A DNA stretch of 64,000 nucleotides from Chamaecyparis obtusa (lineage: Eukaryota > Streptophyta > Pinopsida > Cupressales > Cupressaceae). The stretch spans positions 1 to 64,000 of the forward strand of contig BSBK01006393.1 of NCBI GenBank assembly GCA_027943335.1, written 5' to 3'. Positions 1 through 11,374 of the stretch are shown here, piece after piece. Each line of letters begins with the position of its first letter. Position 1 is the stretch's first letter. The position numbers and the translations under genes are program-made. The notes below the pieces were generated by a model. It saw only the letters and a list, made by a program, of their open reading frames with translations. It searched no databases and was not told the DNA's origin.

Positions 1-358
1 ATATATATACATATATATATATATATATAATTTGTACATATAAATATAAAAAAAATATTAATATAAAATATTATAATATAAAATATATATGACATACAAT
101 TTAAACATTGTAAGATATTTTAATATAAAATATATATTAATATATAATATATATTAAAAAGTTTACATAATACCCCTTAATACCCCTTAAACGTTATATA
201 TATATATAATCTATATATATATATATATATACATATAATTTGTAGATATATTTATATAATATAAAATATATATGACATACAATTTAAAACCCCTAAGATA
301 TTATAATATAAAATATATAAATTAATATATAATTATATATATAATACATATTTAAACA
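1..358. repeat. AT-rich low-complexity sequence
   Basis: Runs of (TA)n and of degenerate TATAAAATAT words, with no coding potential. A similar AT-rich tract precedes the left subterminal block of the large element at 17.5-17.9 kb, so this may belong to the same transposon family. Confidence 0.7.
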
Positions 359-680
359 TTATATACAAAAGTTCAATTTTTTCATATACTCCTGCCATTT
401 TTTCATACTTGGCAAAATCGGGTTACCCGATTTCCCTGATTTCAAAAAGTTCAATTTTTTCATATACTCCCGCCGTGTTTTCATACTCGACAAAATCAAG
501 TACCCGATTTCAAATCGGGTACCCAATTGTGCTTGTGCTTTGGTGGCAGGTTTGCCCAGGTGTACTGACACCCGGGCCTACTAAAAAGTCAACAAGCACT
601 TTCATGTGCTTTTGGACAAGTGAAAAGTGAATATTTTTCACATCGCCACTTTTTGGCCCCTCATGATCTTGCACATACCC
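1..680 (-). mobile_element. Right part of a short DNA-transposon derivative (left end outside window)
   Basis: The last 150 bases or so (about 530-680) are nearly the same as the right terminus of the large element at 29890-30044; both stop at the same base, ending in GCACATACCC, and their flanks are unrelated beyond it. The block at 366-524 (TTCAATTTTTTCAT, then CCCGCC, then GGGTACCC) matches the left subterminal block of the large element at 17898-17961. The block occurs here as two imperfect copies of about 80 bases (from about 368 and 446). No transposase lies between the left-type and right-type blocks, so this looks like an internal-deletion, non-autonomous copy. Positions 1-360 are AT-rich simple sequence. 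The left end and any target duplication are not visible. It interrupts the Copia gag at 681-959. Confidence 0.6.
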
Positions 681-959
681 TGTTGAATCTAGATCTTTCA
701 CCTTAATAAATTCTCGTTCAGAGAGTGTGTTGATTAGTGCTTCCCTTGCAACCATGTTATATAAAAATATCTTCTTTTCTTTGTTAGTAGCTTTATCTAA
801 TTCATCTTCAAACTTCATGGTTACCTTATTGTTTATGATCATCCAGTAGTCGATACCTAAACATAGCAAATGGGTTATCATCTTGTTCTTCCAACTATCA
901 AAGTTTTTAGGAACAAATTTTTGACTATCCTTCCTATAGAATGCTATCTCCAAGATCAC
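681..959 (-). pseudogene. Copia gag N-terminal fragment, truncated by a transposon
   Basis: The minus-strand frame encodes about 90 residues with NFDSWKNKMITHLLCLG, the same pattern as the gag start of the complete Copia element here (VNFDSWKEKMKTHLLCLG, from 11318). This is the UBN2/DUF4219-type gag N-terminus of plant Ty1/Copia elements. It lies just downstream (minus strand) of a primer-binding site and LTR at 995 and beyond. The Copia-like sequence ends near codon LDSTG, where the terminus of the derivative transposon begins (base 680). The frame runs on by chance into transposon sequence. The rest of the element lies to the left, outside the window. Confidence 0.7.
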
Positions 960-994
960 CTCAAGCTGTTAAGATTTCTCTCTAAGGACCAGTA

Positions 995-1008
995 GCTCTA
1001 ATACCAAT
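995..1008 (-). promoter_or_regulatory. Primer-binding site of a Copia element
   Basis: The minus strand reads ATTGGTATTAGAGC directly after the LTR end, one mismatch from the initiator tRNA-Met primer site TGGTATCAGAGC. Confidence 0.75.
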
Positions 1009-2271
1009 TGTTAGCAATAACAATCCACCAATACAACTGAGAGGAGAGGGGGTAAATCAGTTGTATGACAAATTATTAAACTTTCAACTTTAAGTAATAG
1101 TTATACCAAATCAAATGAGCACAATAAATGCCAACCCAATACATAATATTTGTTATCAAGGAAATCATGTTAAAGGTAAAACCCTGGTGGGAATTGGTAC
1201 CCACAAATGATGTACTGAGAGTATTGTATCCATGTTAAAAGATCTAGCCTTGTTAGGAGCTTATTAAAACATTATAGTACATAGTCCTTGTTAAAGGACA
1301 AACCCTTTTAGGATTCAAAGGAATGAGTAGGCTCACTGCCCAAAGAAGGTTATGTCCACCTTAAGAACTTGTTGTTCGCAACACAACCGTATGTAAGGAA
1401 ATACACAATCCTTGTGAACTATTTGATAGAAACTATCTTTTCTTGATTAGTTCTAATGAAGTATATACTAACCTCTACTCTACATCCAATAGATAGAAGC
1501 TTACAGCTTCCACAATCCTCTTTTACATTGTATCCACACTATATATCTTTTCAAAAGAAAAGATCTTACATATATACAGTATTACAAATAAATGATTAGG
1601 TTGGCCAACAGGATTTCCTAATATACAAATAATTACATAATGCCTTGCTAAGATACACACGGTATCTATAACAATTATACAATAATTATATTTCAACAAT
1701 TAAGGTCTGACATCTGCAATCCATGCTTGATATTCATAATACACGCTTCAATTCTAAAGTCAGCCCCAAATAGGTCTCCTCCAGAACACACACCATGACT
1801 ATCATCATCCTTCTTTCCATGACTTGCTAAGATCAAAAAACATTCCTTAGTATGCTATCTAACATCTCTTAAACTCACATATAATGAATCCACATCTCTT
1901 GTAAGTTATACTCAAAACACAGAGACTTAGTCTACCAACTTCCAATGTCATAGTCCAGTAACCAGTCTTCAATAAATCTTCTATAACTCATCCATTATGA
2001 ATTACTATGTCATGCGATCTTTGATATAAGATCACAACACTTCCTATACACAAATCTATGTTTGCACATTCTAAAATAACCATACATTATTTGTACACTG
2101 TAATAACCAGTCTATTTTCTTCATAGAAATATATGTTGACATCAATGACAAAACATGACTTGACAACAATATGATTCCAATAATACTCAACAAGATAATG
2201 TAGCGATTAAACAAATTAAATGCATCAGAAACATCCAACACCTACATTAATATTCTCCACTAGCAACATCT
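1009..2271 (-). repeat. Copia 5' LTR (far end uncertain)
   Basis: It starts TGTTAGCAATAACA next to the primer-binding site and contains words shared with the other Copia LTRs here, such as CCTGGTGGGAATTGG near 1183 and GTTGACATCAATGAC near 2133. The outer end is not fixed: CTCAACA near 2200 or CTAGCAACA near 2271 are both possible. The partner LTR is outside the window. Confidence 0.55.
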
Positions 2272-3383
2272 CTTTTTCCCTAGTGTTCTCCTTAGAAAAC
2301 TCTACACATGCTGACTATTCTAATCATGCTAGCGTTATCTCTTTAATTATTTTCCCAGTTTTCTTGGTTAAATAAAAACTAACCTCTTTTGGCCAAAAGA
2401 TGTGCCACGATATCTTTAATTGCCTAAAAGACCCTTAAGTCATTCGTTTCTTCCCCTTTTATAGTGTGATGCATGAAAAATTAACCACTTTCAAAGCGAT
2501 CCCTAGATCAGTCACCATGCATCTTCATTTGATTTTCATTTTCAAGTACATCTGTAAAACCTCGATTCTTTTTCCTCCACTTATTATAAATTCTCTCTCA
2601 TTGAGGTTTTTGGTATCATTAGAAACCCATGAACCATTTGTCTTTGGTTATTGATTTGTTGAGATTTTTTAATAGCATATGCCTTCGTTCAATATTATTA
2701 GGGGTGCAACCATTCTTGAGAATCTAACACATGCTAAATTTTGTCAAATATTGAGGCTTATTAGAAAAATAATTTTCTTTATTAGTCAAGGTTTGAACAC
2801 TAAGAAGAATCTTGTTTATTTTTCTATTGACCAAATCATTTATCTTATTCTAGAACTTGTCAAACTTTCACTATGTTCTAGGAATCGCCTTTTGTTTTGA
2901 TTTCTAAATTTAAAAACTCTATTAGGATTTAAAAAACTAAAAAACTAAAAAATAGGATTCCTTAAGAACACCTCAACTCTTCTTTTGTTGGCACTTTCTA
3001 CATGAGCTAGAACAACCTTAAAAACTATTAGTCTTCTATAATCAAAGGCATTTGGAGGGAAAAAGAAGATTTCCACAAGTTCTATGTCTCATGAATCATA
3101 AATACCTTTGACTCAAAATACTTTGAAAGGAAGAATTCATAGACATAGGCGATTGGGAATTTTGGTGGAACTCAAAACTTAGTTGGGGTTTTTAAGTGTT
3201 CCCAAAACTGGTGAAAATGTAGACCTAACCTTCATTTCATCCTAAATTTTCTCAAACTTCTCCAATTTTCCCAAATTTCAAATAGAGATGCTCTTTTGAC
3301 TCTTCTAATTGATGGAATTTGAGCTTAGCCAAAAACAAGGACCCAAGAATTAGTATGTTGGATATTTTACTACAACCACGAAT
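2272..3383. other. No recognisable gene
   Basis: Short open stretches occur on both strands (for example 2466-2654 and 2679-2900), but none shows a known motif or repeats elsewhere in the window. I see nothing I can name. Confidence 0.5.
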
Positions 3384-3395
3384 TACAATAGTTCT

Positions 3396-4000
3396 AGGAT
3401 TTCCTAGAATAGATTGAACTCCTGATAAGATCCTAAAGAGGTTGAAACCTTTTATCATTCATAACTTACCCTTTTTTTGTGCTTTGTCCATTTATTATCT
3501 CCTTTCCAATAAATTCAAATTATGGATACCCATTAGGACCTTCTCTAGAAGAAAATTTTCCAAAAACTAATAGAAAATTAACCAAAATTAAAATTTGTGG
3601 ACCCAAAGGCTAAAGTGCATTAGACACATTGAGTAAGAAGTGTGAGAAAATTAACTAGTATATTAACTTCCTAAACTAATCTTGAGAGGAGGGTAAAAAA
3701 TTTCTCAAATCTTTAGAACAGTTATAGAAAAATATTATATATTCAAAATTAAATAAAAAATTATAATATACTTTTAGATCAAACCTCTCATAGGAGTATC
3801 ACCAACCAAAGATCTAAAGGTAACTAAAGAGGTATAAGACTCTTACACACACCCTCCATTTCATGCACCTAACTTAGTTGAGATAAAATACATGAAACTG
3901 TCAAATGGTATTACAAAACCATGGGATAAAAACACACACCAACACATGTAACTCCCTTTTACATTCACTTACATGTTCAACAAATTTTTCCATTTCCTAT
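3396..4000. repeat. Dispersed repeat shared with 33884-34650
   Basis: From TTCCTAGAATAGATTGAACT onward this stretch matches 33884 and following with scattered differences. It includes AAGATCCTAAAGAGGTTGAA and, near the end, CATGTAACTCCCTTTTA. The second copy runs into an LTR end at 35021, so this is probably a truncated LTR of the same Copia family. It breaks off in AT-rich sequence near 4000. Confidence 0.6.
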
Positions 4001-4004
4001 TTAT

Positions 4005-4190
4005 ATATATTAGATTATATATTATATATATATTAAATATTATATAATATCAATTATATATTAAATATTATATAATATACATTTTACATTAAATATTATT
4101 TAATATATATTAATATTAAATGTTACATTATATATCATATATTACATATTATTTTATATGTATATAATATATATTAATATGTATTTTACA
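4005..4190. repeat. AT-rich tract
   Basis: TATTAAATATTATATAATAT-type words throughout; no coding signal. Confidence 0.6.
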
Positions 4191-4293
4191 ACTATGTATG
4201 AAAGGTTGGAAGATTGCAGAAAAATCATGGATGGCCATTGAAAGAAGCAAATGAAATCAATCATCCATTTAAAAAATTCATGGGTGGCCATTG

Positions 4294-4381
4294 AGGAAGA
4301 GAGAGAGTGAGAAGGTGGTGGGGACTGAGAGAGGAAGAGAGAGAGTGAGAAGGTGAGAAGGATAGAGAGAGAGAGAGAGGG

Positions 4382-4434
<53 letters not shown>

Positions 4435-4461
4435 AAGGGGAGAGAGTAGGGAGAGATAGAG

Positions 4462-4555
<94 letters not shown>
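4294..4555. repeat. (GA)n microsatellite
   Basis: About 260 bases of nearly pure GA, with interruptions by GGGG and AAGG. It begins directly after GGTGGCCATTGAGG. A shorter (GA)n at 12704-12762 follows the similar words GGCCATTGACGAATAG. Confidence 0.9.
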
Positions 4556-4556
<1 letters not shown>

Positions 4557-5448
4557 ATAACCAATTCATTACAATATTAATCAGTAAGGAGCAAGGAAAA
4601 CTTAAATAATATCACAGTAGCCATTAGAAATCCAAATTCTAATTAGGAGTTTTGAGCAAAGTGAGTAAGGTCCTGGATAGGGACATTATAGATCCACACA
4701 TTGTTTAGTATATACCTCTAAGAACCCACATACATGGGAGTAGGTTTGCAGTAAGACTAAGATTGTTTATCGGTTAAAAAATATTACTGTGTTGTACTTT
4801 TGATTAACATCCAATGATTGGATGTAAAATTCACAAATTTCATTATATTACCACTGGTTCTATTTCAAATTTTGGAAAAAATGGATATTTGGCATATGTT
4901 CATAAATTTCAGTCAACACCATTTTAAAATAACACATCAATTTATTTTTACACATTGAGAATATCATCAATAGGAATTGAACTGAAATTGACATAGGTCA
5001 TAGGAAATAAATGCCCCAGCTATTTTTTGTCTTCTGCATTTTGAGTTTCTTATTACAATCAAGAGAAGAATATTACTCTCCAAATGGTTTTGGACAGTAA
5101 CATTTGTACTTCCTCTTCTCAAATGTTTCTTCCCTCTTCTTGCTGCCTATTGATACCCACAAAGTGAATCTAGGCATTTCTGCCATGTAATGGGAGAAAA
5201 ATTGTTTCCTAATTGATATGTGTCTAAATAATGCATGCAAGAACCTTTTCTTTGATATTGCTCACTAACCCTTTACAACAGAAAATGTTTACAAAAACTA
5301 TCATGTACTTGCATGAGGACATTATATATTATAGAAATCCTACACAGAAGCAGTTGGCCAGCCACTCAAAAAATAGTAACTGATAGCAAGTGGGATAATG
5401 CAGATGCTTTAATAAACCACTATCTTCTTTACTCAAGCAACATCTGGT

Positions 5449-5781
5449 TCATCTACTCGACTGGGGCATGTTTGGGAACAGACAGTCTCCATTTAAACTT
5501 AAGTCTCTAGAAGCAGTTATATTTTTTAGTGGAGGAGATACACCCATTGGATCTGTAATAACTTTATGCTCACTAGAATTTCCATTTCTCTTCAATTGGG
5601 ATACTCTTTCCAAAATTGTATCTACCCTTTTACCAATTTGGGAAATCAATGGGTCTATTTGTGGACCTCCAGAGAGTTGGTCACCTAAACAAGAACCTTG
5701 AGATGAATCAGGAACTTCTCTACGAAAGATATCAGTACCTTGAGAAGCTCTCCACTTGTTAGCTGAATTAAAACCTTGGAC
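5449..5781 (-). pseudogene. Unrecognised gene fragment in copy A
   Basis: The minus-strand frame of about 110 residues starts MVQGFNSANKW and includes ILERVSQLKRN and SPPLKNITASRDLS. The same frame is kept in copy B, with mostly conservative differences over the first 96 residues, which suggests descent from a real exon. The Copia LTR begins a few bases upstream of the ATG. I do not recognise the product. A further stretch at about 4980-5230 corresponds to copy B MAEMPRFTLWVSIG, but its frame is broken. Confidence 0.4.
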
Positions 5782-5786
5782 CATAG

Positions 5787-6975
5787 TGTTAGAAAGTAAA
5801 GTCCACCAAGATAACTGAGAGGGGGGGGGTTAATCAGTTATTAGATAATTATAACTTTTATCAACTTCAACAACATTTAACCATGTAATAAATATGATTA
5901 CCAACCATAGAAAGATATTCATACACAATGACACAATAACACAAGATATGTTGACTAGGGAACCTCTTGATCAAAGAGTAAACCCCGGTGGGAATGATGC
6001 CCACAAAAGATGTACTAATATAAATATTCCTTTTGAAAGGATGGACTCTATTAGGAGTCTTATGAAATACATTCAGTAAATATGAATCCTTTTTAGGAGA
6101 TTTTGAATCCCTGCTAAAAGATTCTAACCCTGTTAGGAGTTATGGAAGACAGAAGGACCCACTGCCCAAACAGCTTCAATGGCAAGATCACTGAACACAC
6201 TGTCCAAATGACCTTAAGATTATTCAACATAATAATATGAAATATGTTACCTCCTCACTCTGCCAAAACACACTCACTGCTACACCAGATCTCAATTCTA
6301 GATCTTTGTACATCGCATGTCCTCTTTCATAATTTCGCTTTCACAATCTCATTATCTCTTTTCTTCACTTCATGCTTACATTCACATTCAACCATACCAT
6401 GCTCACATTCCACTTACATTACAACAAGGAAAAACATTCCTTCCTTTATACCACACTCAAATAATTACAAATGAGTCAGCACACAAATACAAAATAAAAT
6501 TTTCCACACGCTACATCAAAATTACACAAAACTGTCAGCTTCCAAATACAATAACTCTTCACTCGTGTGACCTCAAATTTTGCACTATCAACCATGTCAC
6601 TATCAATGTGTCTCAAACTTCCCTTTAACTATGCAAAACCAGATTCCATCCCGATTAGGAGATATCATCCGATTTCCACAAACCGCTACTCAGAAACACT
6701 GCTTGAATACTACTTCTACCAAAATGCTCATAACTTCCATGAATAAATGAATTATTGTCTATGCTCTTAACCATAGAGATATAACATATTCAAGATTATA
6801 ACCTCAACATCGCATAGCTCCAACTGCAATATCCCATGTGTGCTAATCAAAACATTGTCTGCTCCTCTACAAGTCTCCAGAAGATCACTATGTTGACATC
6901 AATGACAATCATAGTCATGAATGCAAGAACAACTACTACAGAATGACTGCCAACATCCATCATTCATTCCTAACA
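5787..6975 (-). repeat. 3' LTR of Copia 5787-12562
   Basis: 1189 bases, TGTTAGAAAG to TTCCTAACA, preceded on the minus strand by the polypurine tract. Similar to the 5' LTR 11375-12562 throughout. Confidence 0.95.
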
Positions 6976-6987
6976 ATCTCCCCCATT
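6976..6987 (-). promoter_or_regulatory. Polypurine tract
   Basis: The minus strand reads AATGGGGGAGAT directly upstream of the 3' LTR; this is where plus-strand DNA synthesis would start. Confidence 0.8.
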
Positions 6988-7352
6988 GGCATTGATGGAA
7001 ACATAGATGAAAAACATCCAATGTTCCAAAAATCCAATACTGCAACACTGCTGCTCTGACAAACATCTCGAATCTTCTCATCAATAAATCTTGCTTCATT
7101 TTCCTACTCAGTTCTCCAACAGATGGTACATAGGGTTTTTTATGTACACTTCTCCCCCATTGACATCAATGCCAAAAATTTCATCACTATGTCAACAACA
7201 ACTCAATCGTCAAAAGACACTATTCAGAAAATAGATTCACAAGAGTCCTCATGACTCAGCTCACATACTCCTTCATAGAGGAAGTATCAACATCCAATCC
7301 AGAAGAAAGATAGGGCTCATATACCACTCGATGGATGCAACCAACTACATCA
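6988..7352 (-). other. 3' untranslated part of the Copia element
   Basis: Non-coding sequence between the RNase H frame and the polypurine tract. It contains a second AATGGGGGAGAAG-like purine run on the minus strand (around 7153-7164), possibly an older or secondary tract. Confidence 0.5.
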
Positions 7353-7830
7353 CTACTCAAAAGTAGGTTGGGGCATAACCCCAAGCATACCTCTTAGATA
7401 CTCAAATTTATTCTTAGGCAAAGGCTTAGTAAATATGTCTACTATTTGCTCCTTTGTGCTTATGTACTCCAATCTGACTTCTTTCTCAGTAACTTTCTCT
7501 CTTACAACATGATACTTGATCTCTATATGCTTAGTCTTAGAATGAAATATAGGATTCTTAGACATACTAACTGTACTGGTGTTGTCACAATTTATGACAA
7601 CATGCTCAACAAACTTAATTCCAATATCCTTCAACATCTGCTTCATCCAAATATTCTGGTTACAATTGTTTGCTGCTACTACATACTTTGCTTCTGTTGT
7701 GCTCTATGAAATACAATTTTGCTTCTTGCTTATCCAAAAAACCAATCTTCCTCCAAGAAAAAAGGCTCCACCATTGGTGCTTTTCTTATCATCAACACTG
7801 CCTCCTCAATCAGCATTTGTATATGCACAT
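7353..7830 (-). pseudogene. Copia RNase H
   Basis: The C-terminal part of pol. The domain starts at AYTNAD (usually YTDADW), where the Trp codon has become TGA, and ends with SKTKHIEIKYHVVRE and VDIFTKPLPKNKFEYLRGMLG, the standard end of Copia RNase H. In life it would degrade the RNA strand of the RNA/DNA hybrid. It shares a frame with RT except for the stop and a broken stretch around 7650-7790. Confidence 0.85.
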
Positions 7831-8903
7831 AGGGTAAAATCATCAGATTTTTCATACCACAATCCATAGTCCATTGTGCCTCTTAAATATCTCAGTATCC
7901 TCTTTACTACTGCATAATATGATTCTCTATGTTCAGCTTGAAATCTTGCTACAATTCCAACTGAATGTGCTATATCAAGTCTTGTATGTGTCAAGTACTG
8001 TAATCCTCCAATCATAGATCTGTATTTCTTTTGTTCAACTGCCAGTGTCTCATCCGTGCTAGATAGTTTATATCCTATGACCATAGGTGTTCCAACTGGT
8101 TTACAGTTCTCCTTTCCAAATCTTTTCAGCAAATCATTCAAGTACTTTGTCTGGCTTACAAAGATACCATCATTGTTTTGTGTTATCTGTAATCCCAAAA
8201 AGTATTTCATCTCACCAATCATACTTATTTCAAATTCAGTCTTCATTTCATCAGCAAATTTGTCACTAGCTTCATCTTCTCCTCCAAAAATAATGTCATC
8301 AACAAAAATAACTATAATCAACAATCCATTTTCAATTTCTTTTGTGTAAAGATTACTATCAGCTGTTCCTTTAGTAAATCCCAACTTTAGAAAATACTTA
8401 TCCAGTCTTGCATACCATGTTCTAGGTGCTTTCTTAAGTCCATATAATGCTTTCTTCAGCTTACATACCATGTCTCCTTCTTGAGTCAAAGGAAAACCTT
8501 TAGGCTGCTCAATGTAGACTTCTTCTTCCAATTCACCATTCAAAAATTTGGACTTCACATCCATCTGATACACTTTGAATTTCTTAAAAGCTACATAGGC
8601 CAAAAACATTCTTACTGCTTCAATTCTTGCTACAGGTGCAAAAGTTTCTTCATAGTCAATTCCTTCTTGTTGTGAGTATCCCTTACATACTAATCTTGTT
8701 TTGTTTCTTACTACTTCTCCTTGTTCATTCATCTTGTTTCTGAATACCCATTTAGTTCCAATCACATTCTTGTCTTTAGGTCTAGGGACCAATTCCCATG
8801 TCTTGTTCTTTTCAATCTGATCTAGTTCTTCTTTCATAGCATTAATCCAATGTTCATCTTTGCAAGCTTCACTAGTAGATTTAGGTTCAATTTGAGAAAT
8901 CAA
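7806..8903 (-). pseudogene. Copia reverse transcriptase
   Basis: 365 codons open, the longest frame in the window. The RVT_2 hallmarks are visible: [19 protein letters not shown], the [18 protein letters not shown] block, [11 protein letters not shown] and the catalytic FVDDIIFGG (usually YVDD). After that come MKYFLGLQI and the RILRYLRGT linker to RNase H. It lies in a different frame from integrase, with a degenerate linker at 8921-9163. The reading frame of RT itself is still open, although the element as a whole is broken. Confidence 0.92.
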
Positions 8904-8920
8904 ACATAATGTACCTTATT

Positions 8921-9163
8921 CTAAGTCAGAATTCCTCTATCCAAACTTCCAATAACTTGTTCACTAGGATGATGTCTTGATATATACCTGTTCGGTGTCA
9001 TAGTCTCAGATCGTGCTTCAACTGTAGATTCTTCTCTAGATTCCTCTCTGGTTCCTTCAACATGACTTTCATTCAACAATTCACTGTTAGTCTCATATAA
9101 TAATTCAGTAGTTTCAATGTTAGGCTGAGGATGAGCTTCTTCATCAGTTTCATAATCAAGCAT
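8921..9163 (-). pseudogene. Copia integrase-RT linker
   Basis: 80 codons rich in Glu, Ser and Thr (EESREESTVEARSE), ending RYISRHHPSEQVIGSLDRG. The last part is the usual motif just before Copia RT. It is separated from both flanking domains by frame changes. Confidence 0.7.
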
Positions 9164-9258
9164 TCTTTCCTAAATTTTAAAATTCTCATCAACTTTAACA
9201 TTTGTGCTCTCAACAATAGTCTTAGTTCTCTTATTTTAACATCTATATGCTTTTCTTT

Positions 9259-10344
9259 TCAAAGAATATCCAAGAAAATACCTTCATCACTTCTAGGATC
9301 AAACTTTCCAATATCACCATCTCTCTTTATATAACATTTGCTTCCAAAAATTCTAAAATATTTAACTGAGGGTACATGTCCAAACCATAATTCATAAGGT
9401 GTCTTGTCTATGTTAACTCTAATTTGTACTCTGTTCATTGTATATACTGTTGTATTCACTCTTTCTCTCCAGAATGTCTTCACCAAATTATTCTCAAATA
9501 ACATAGCTCTTGCTGCTTCAGTCACTGACCTATTTCTTCATTCTACAATACCATTTTGTTCAGGTGTTCTAGGGGCTGAAAATTGTCTCTTAATACCATT
9601 CACTTCACAAAAGGTGTTAAACTCTCTAGAAGTAAATTCTCCACCTCTATCAGATCTTAAACATTTAATCTTCATTCCAGATTCATTCTCAACTTTATTC
9701 TTAATAATCTTAAACTTATAAAATGCTTCAGATTTTTCTTTCAGAAATGCAATCCACATCATTCTTGTAAAATCATCAGCAAGAATCATAAAATACATTT
9801 CTCCATAGAATCCTCTAGTCCTAGTAGGACCGCTCAAGTCTATATGAACAATCTCCAACTTCTCTGCCAATGTGAACTTCTTACTAGGAAATGAACTTCT
9901 CTTCTGCTTAGCCATCACACATTCTTTGCAAATCATGTTAGTAGGCTTCATAATTTTAGGCAAATCCCTTACTACAAGTGTAGTACTTACTTTCACAATG
10001 TTATCAAAGTTTATATGACAAAACCTTCTATGCCATAACCAACTGTCATCAATTTTAGTAATCAAGCATGTCATCTCAATAGGATTCAACTGAAATACAT
10101 TACCTCTGGTTCTAGATCTAGTTCCAATCAGATTTCCATCTTTATCCTTTATCACACAAATTTTCTCAGTAAACCAAACTTGATATCCCTTATCAACTAA
10201 TTGTCCACCACTCAAAAGATTATGTTTCAAACCATTCACAAAGTAACCATCATCAGTATTAGTCTTTCCATCAAGAGTAATAGATCCTATACCTTTAATC
10301 AAACAAGGTGCATTGTTTCCAACTCTCACAACTCCCTCCATCAT
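9259..10344 (-). pseudogene. Copia protease end, GAG_pre-integrase and integrase
   Basis: Residues near the start (VRVGNNAPCLIKGIGSI...NLLSGGQL) are the end of the protease region. Next is the pre-integrase zinc site (WHRRFCHINFD ... CKECVMAKQ, HHCC type). The integrase core follows, with catalytic D in HIDLSGP, D in LRSDRGGEF and E in TPEQNGIVE. The codon straight after that Glu is a TGA stop (9535-9537); the frame then continues as RNRSVTEAAR...TFW to GCPSYIKR-like GSKCYIKRDG. The protease active site IDSG lies just upstream (about 10390-10410), with stops around it. Together these parts would insert the cDNA into the genome. Confidence 0.9.
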
Positions 10345-10411
10345 AATTTTTAAACTTTATGAACTTCTTCATGTCTCCAATCATATGATATTAAAAACCA
10401 CTATCTATAAT

Positions 10412-11318
10412 CTAATTAGCTTTCTTTTCAACTTGGGAAACTAAGGCTTTTTCTTCTTTAACATCAGTTTCAGGATTCTCTTCTTTAATTGCTACAAATC
10501 CTATTTCATCATTACTCTCAGTATCACTTTCACTCAAAGTTCTTTCTATACTAGCTTCAAGATCTTCATCATTAGCATAATAACATTCCTTAGATCTTCT
10601 AGGCTTGAAATTGTTTCTATACTTTTTAACTCTCTTAGGACATTTAGATGCAAAATGATCATATTCTTGACAAGTCCAACATTTAAAAATTTTCTTACTG
10701 TCTGGTTCTCTTTTCACAAGAAAGGCAATACCTTCTTCAATCTTCTTGTCTTCTTCATTTCTAGATCTGCTTCTGGCATAATCTCCACTCACACTGGTAC
10801 TTCTTGACAAATTAGGATGGATACTAAGAGCACTGAATGGTGTCTCCATTCTAGGTAAGTCTCCTGATAACCTCAAGCTCATCTATGCTGCTTCCAATCT
10901 TCCAATAAGAGTTTCTCTTGTAAAGTTCGTAGTACAAGGTATAACTTGTTCAATCATCTGTGTTGTCTACTTAAATACAGGAGTCAATGTCCTCATAATT
11001 TTGCATGTTCATCACCTTCAAAAGTAGAGTGAAAAGCTTTCCAAATTTCATGAGATTTTGTTAAACATTTTACCTAACTATACTCATTCTCCAGAAGTGT
11101 TGTCAAAAGTGCTTCTTTGCAAGTATGTTACACATGAATAGATCTAGCTCATCTTTAGATCCTGTCTCAAGATTTTCTTCTTCAATGATAGTCTTCTCAT
11201 TCTTTGTAATCAACCAATAACCTGGTCCTAAACATAGTAGATGTGTCTTCATCTTCTCTTTCCAACTGTCAAAATTTACTCCATCAAACTTAGGGCTTTC
11301 TTTCCTGAAACTCACCAT
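10412..11318 (-). pseudogene. Copia gag
   Basis: Begins at ATG 11318 (MVSFRKESPKFDGVNFDSW), the UBN2/DUF4219-type gag start, and is broken by frame changes around 10890-11100. The C-terminal half (10412-10882) carries a zinc knuckle CWTCQEYDHFASKC (CX2CX4HX4C) near residues 68-81, then an acidic tail. Gag would coat the RNA in the virus-like particle. Confidence 0.85.
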
Positions 11319-11360
11319 GGATCTCCTTAAGCTGTTAAACTTTTCTTTCAAGGACCTGCT

Positions 11361-11374
11361 GCTCTGATACCAAT
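11361..11374 (-). promoter_or_regulatory. Primer-binding site (initiator tRNA-Met)
   Basis: The minus strand reads ATTGGTATCAGAGC directly after the 5' LTR; TGGTATCAGAGC is the standard Met-tRNA site of plant Copia elements. Confidence 0.9.

Noticed and set aside
4154..4580. Open frames of Leu-Ser or Arg-Glu repeats
   Set aside because: They are translations of the (GA)n microsatellite in different frames, not genes.
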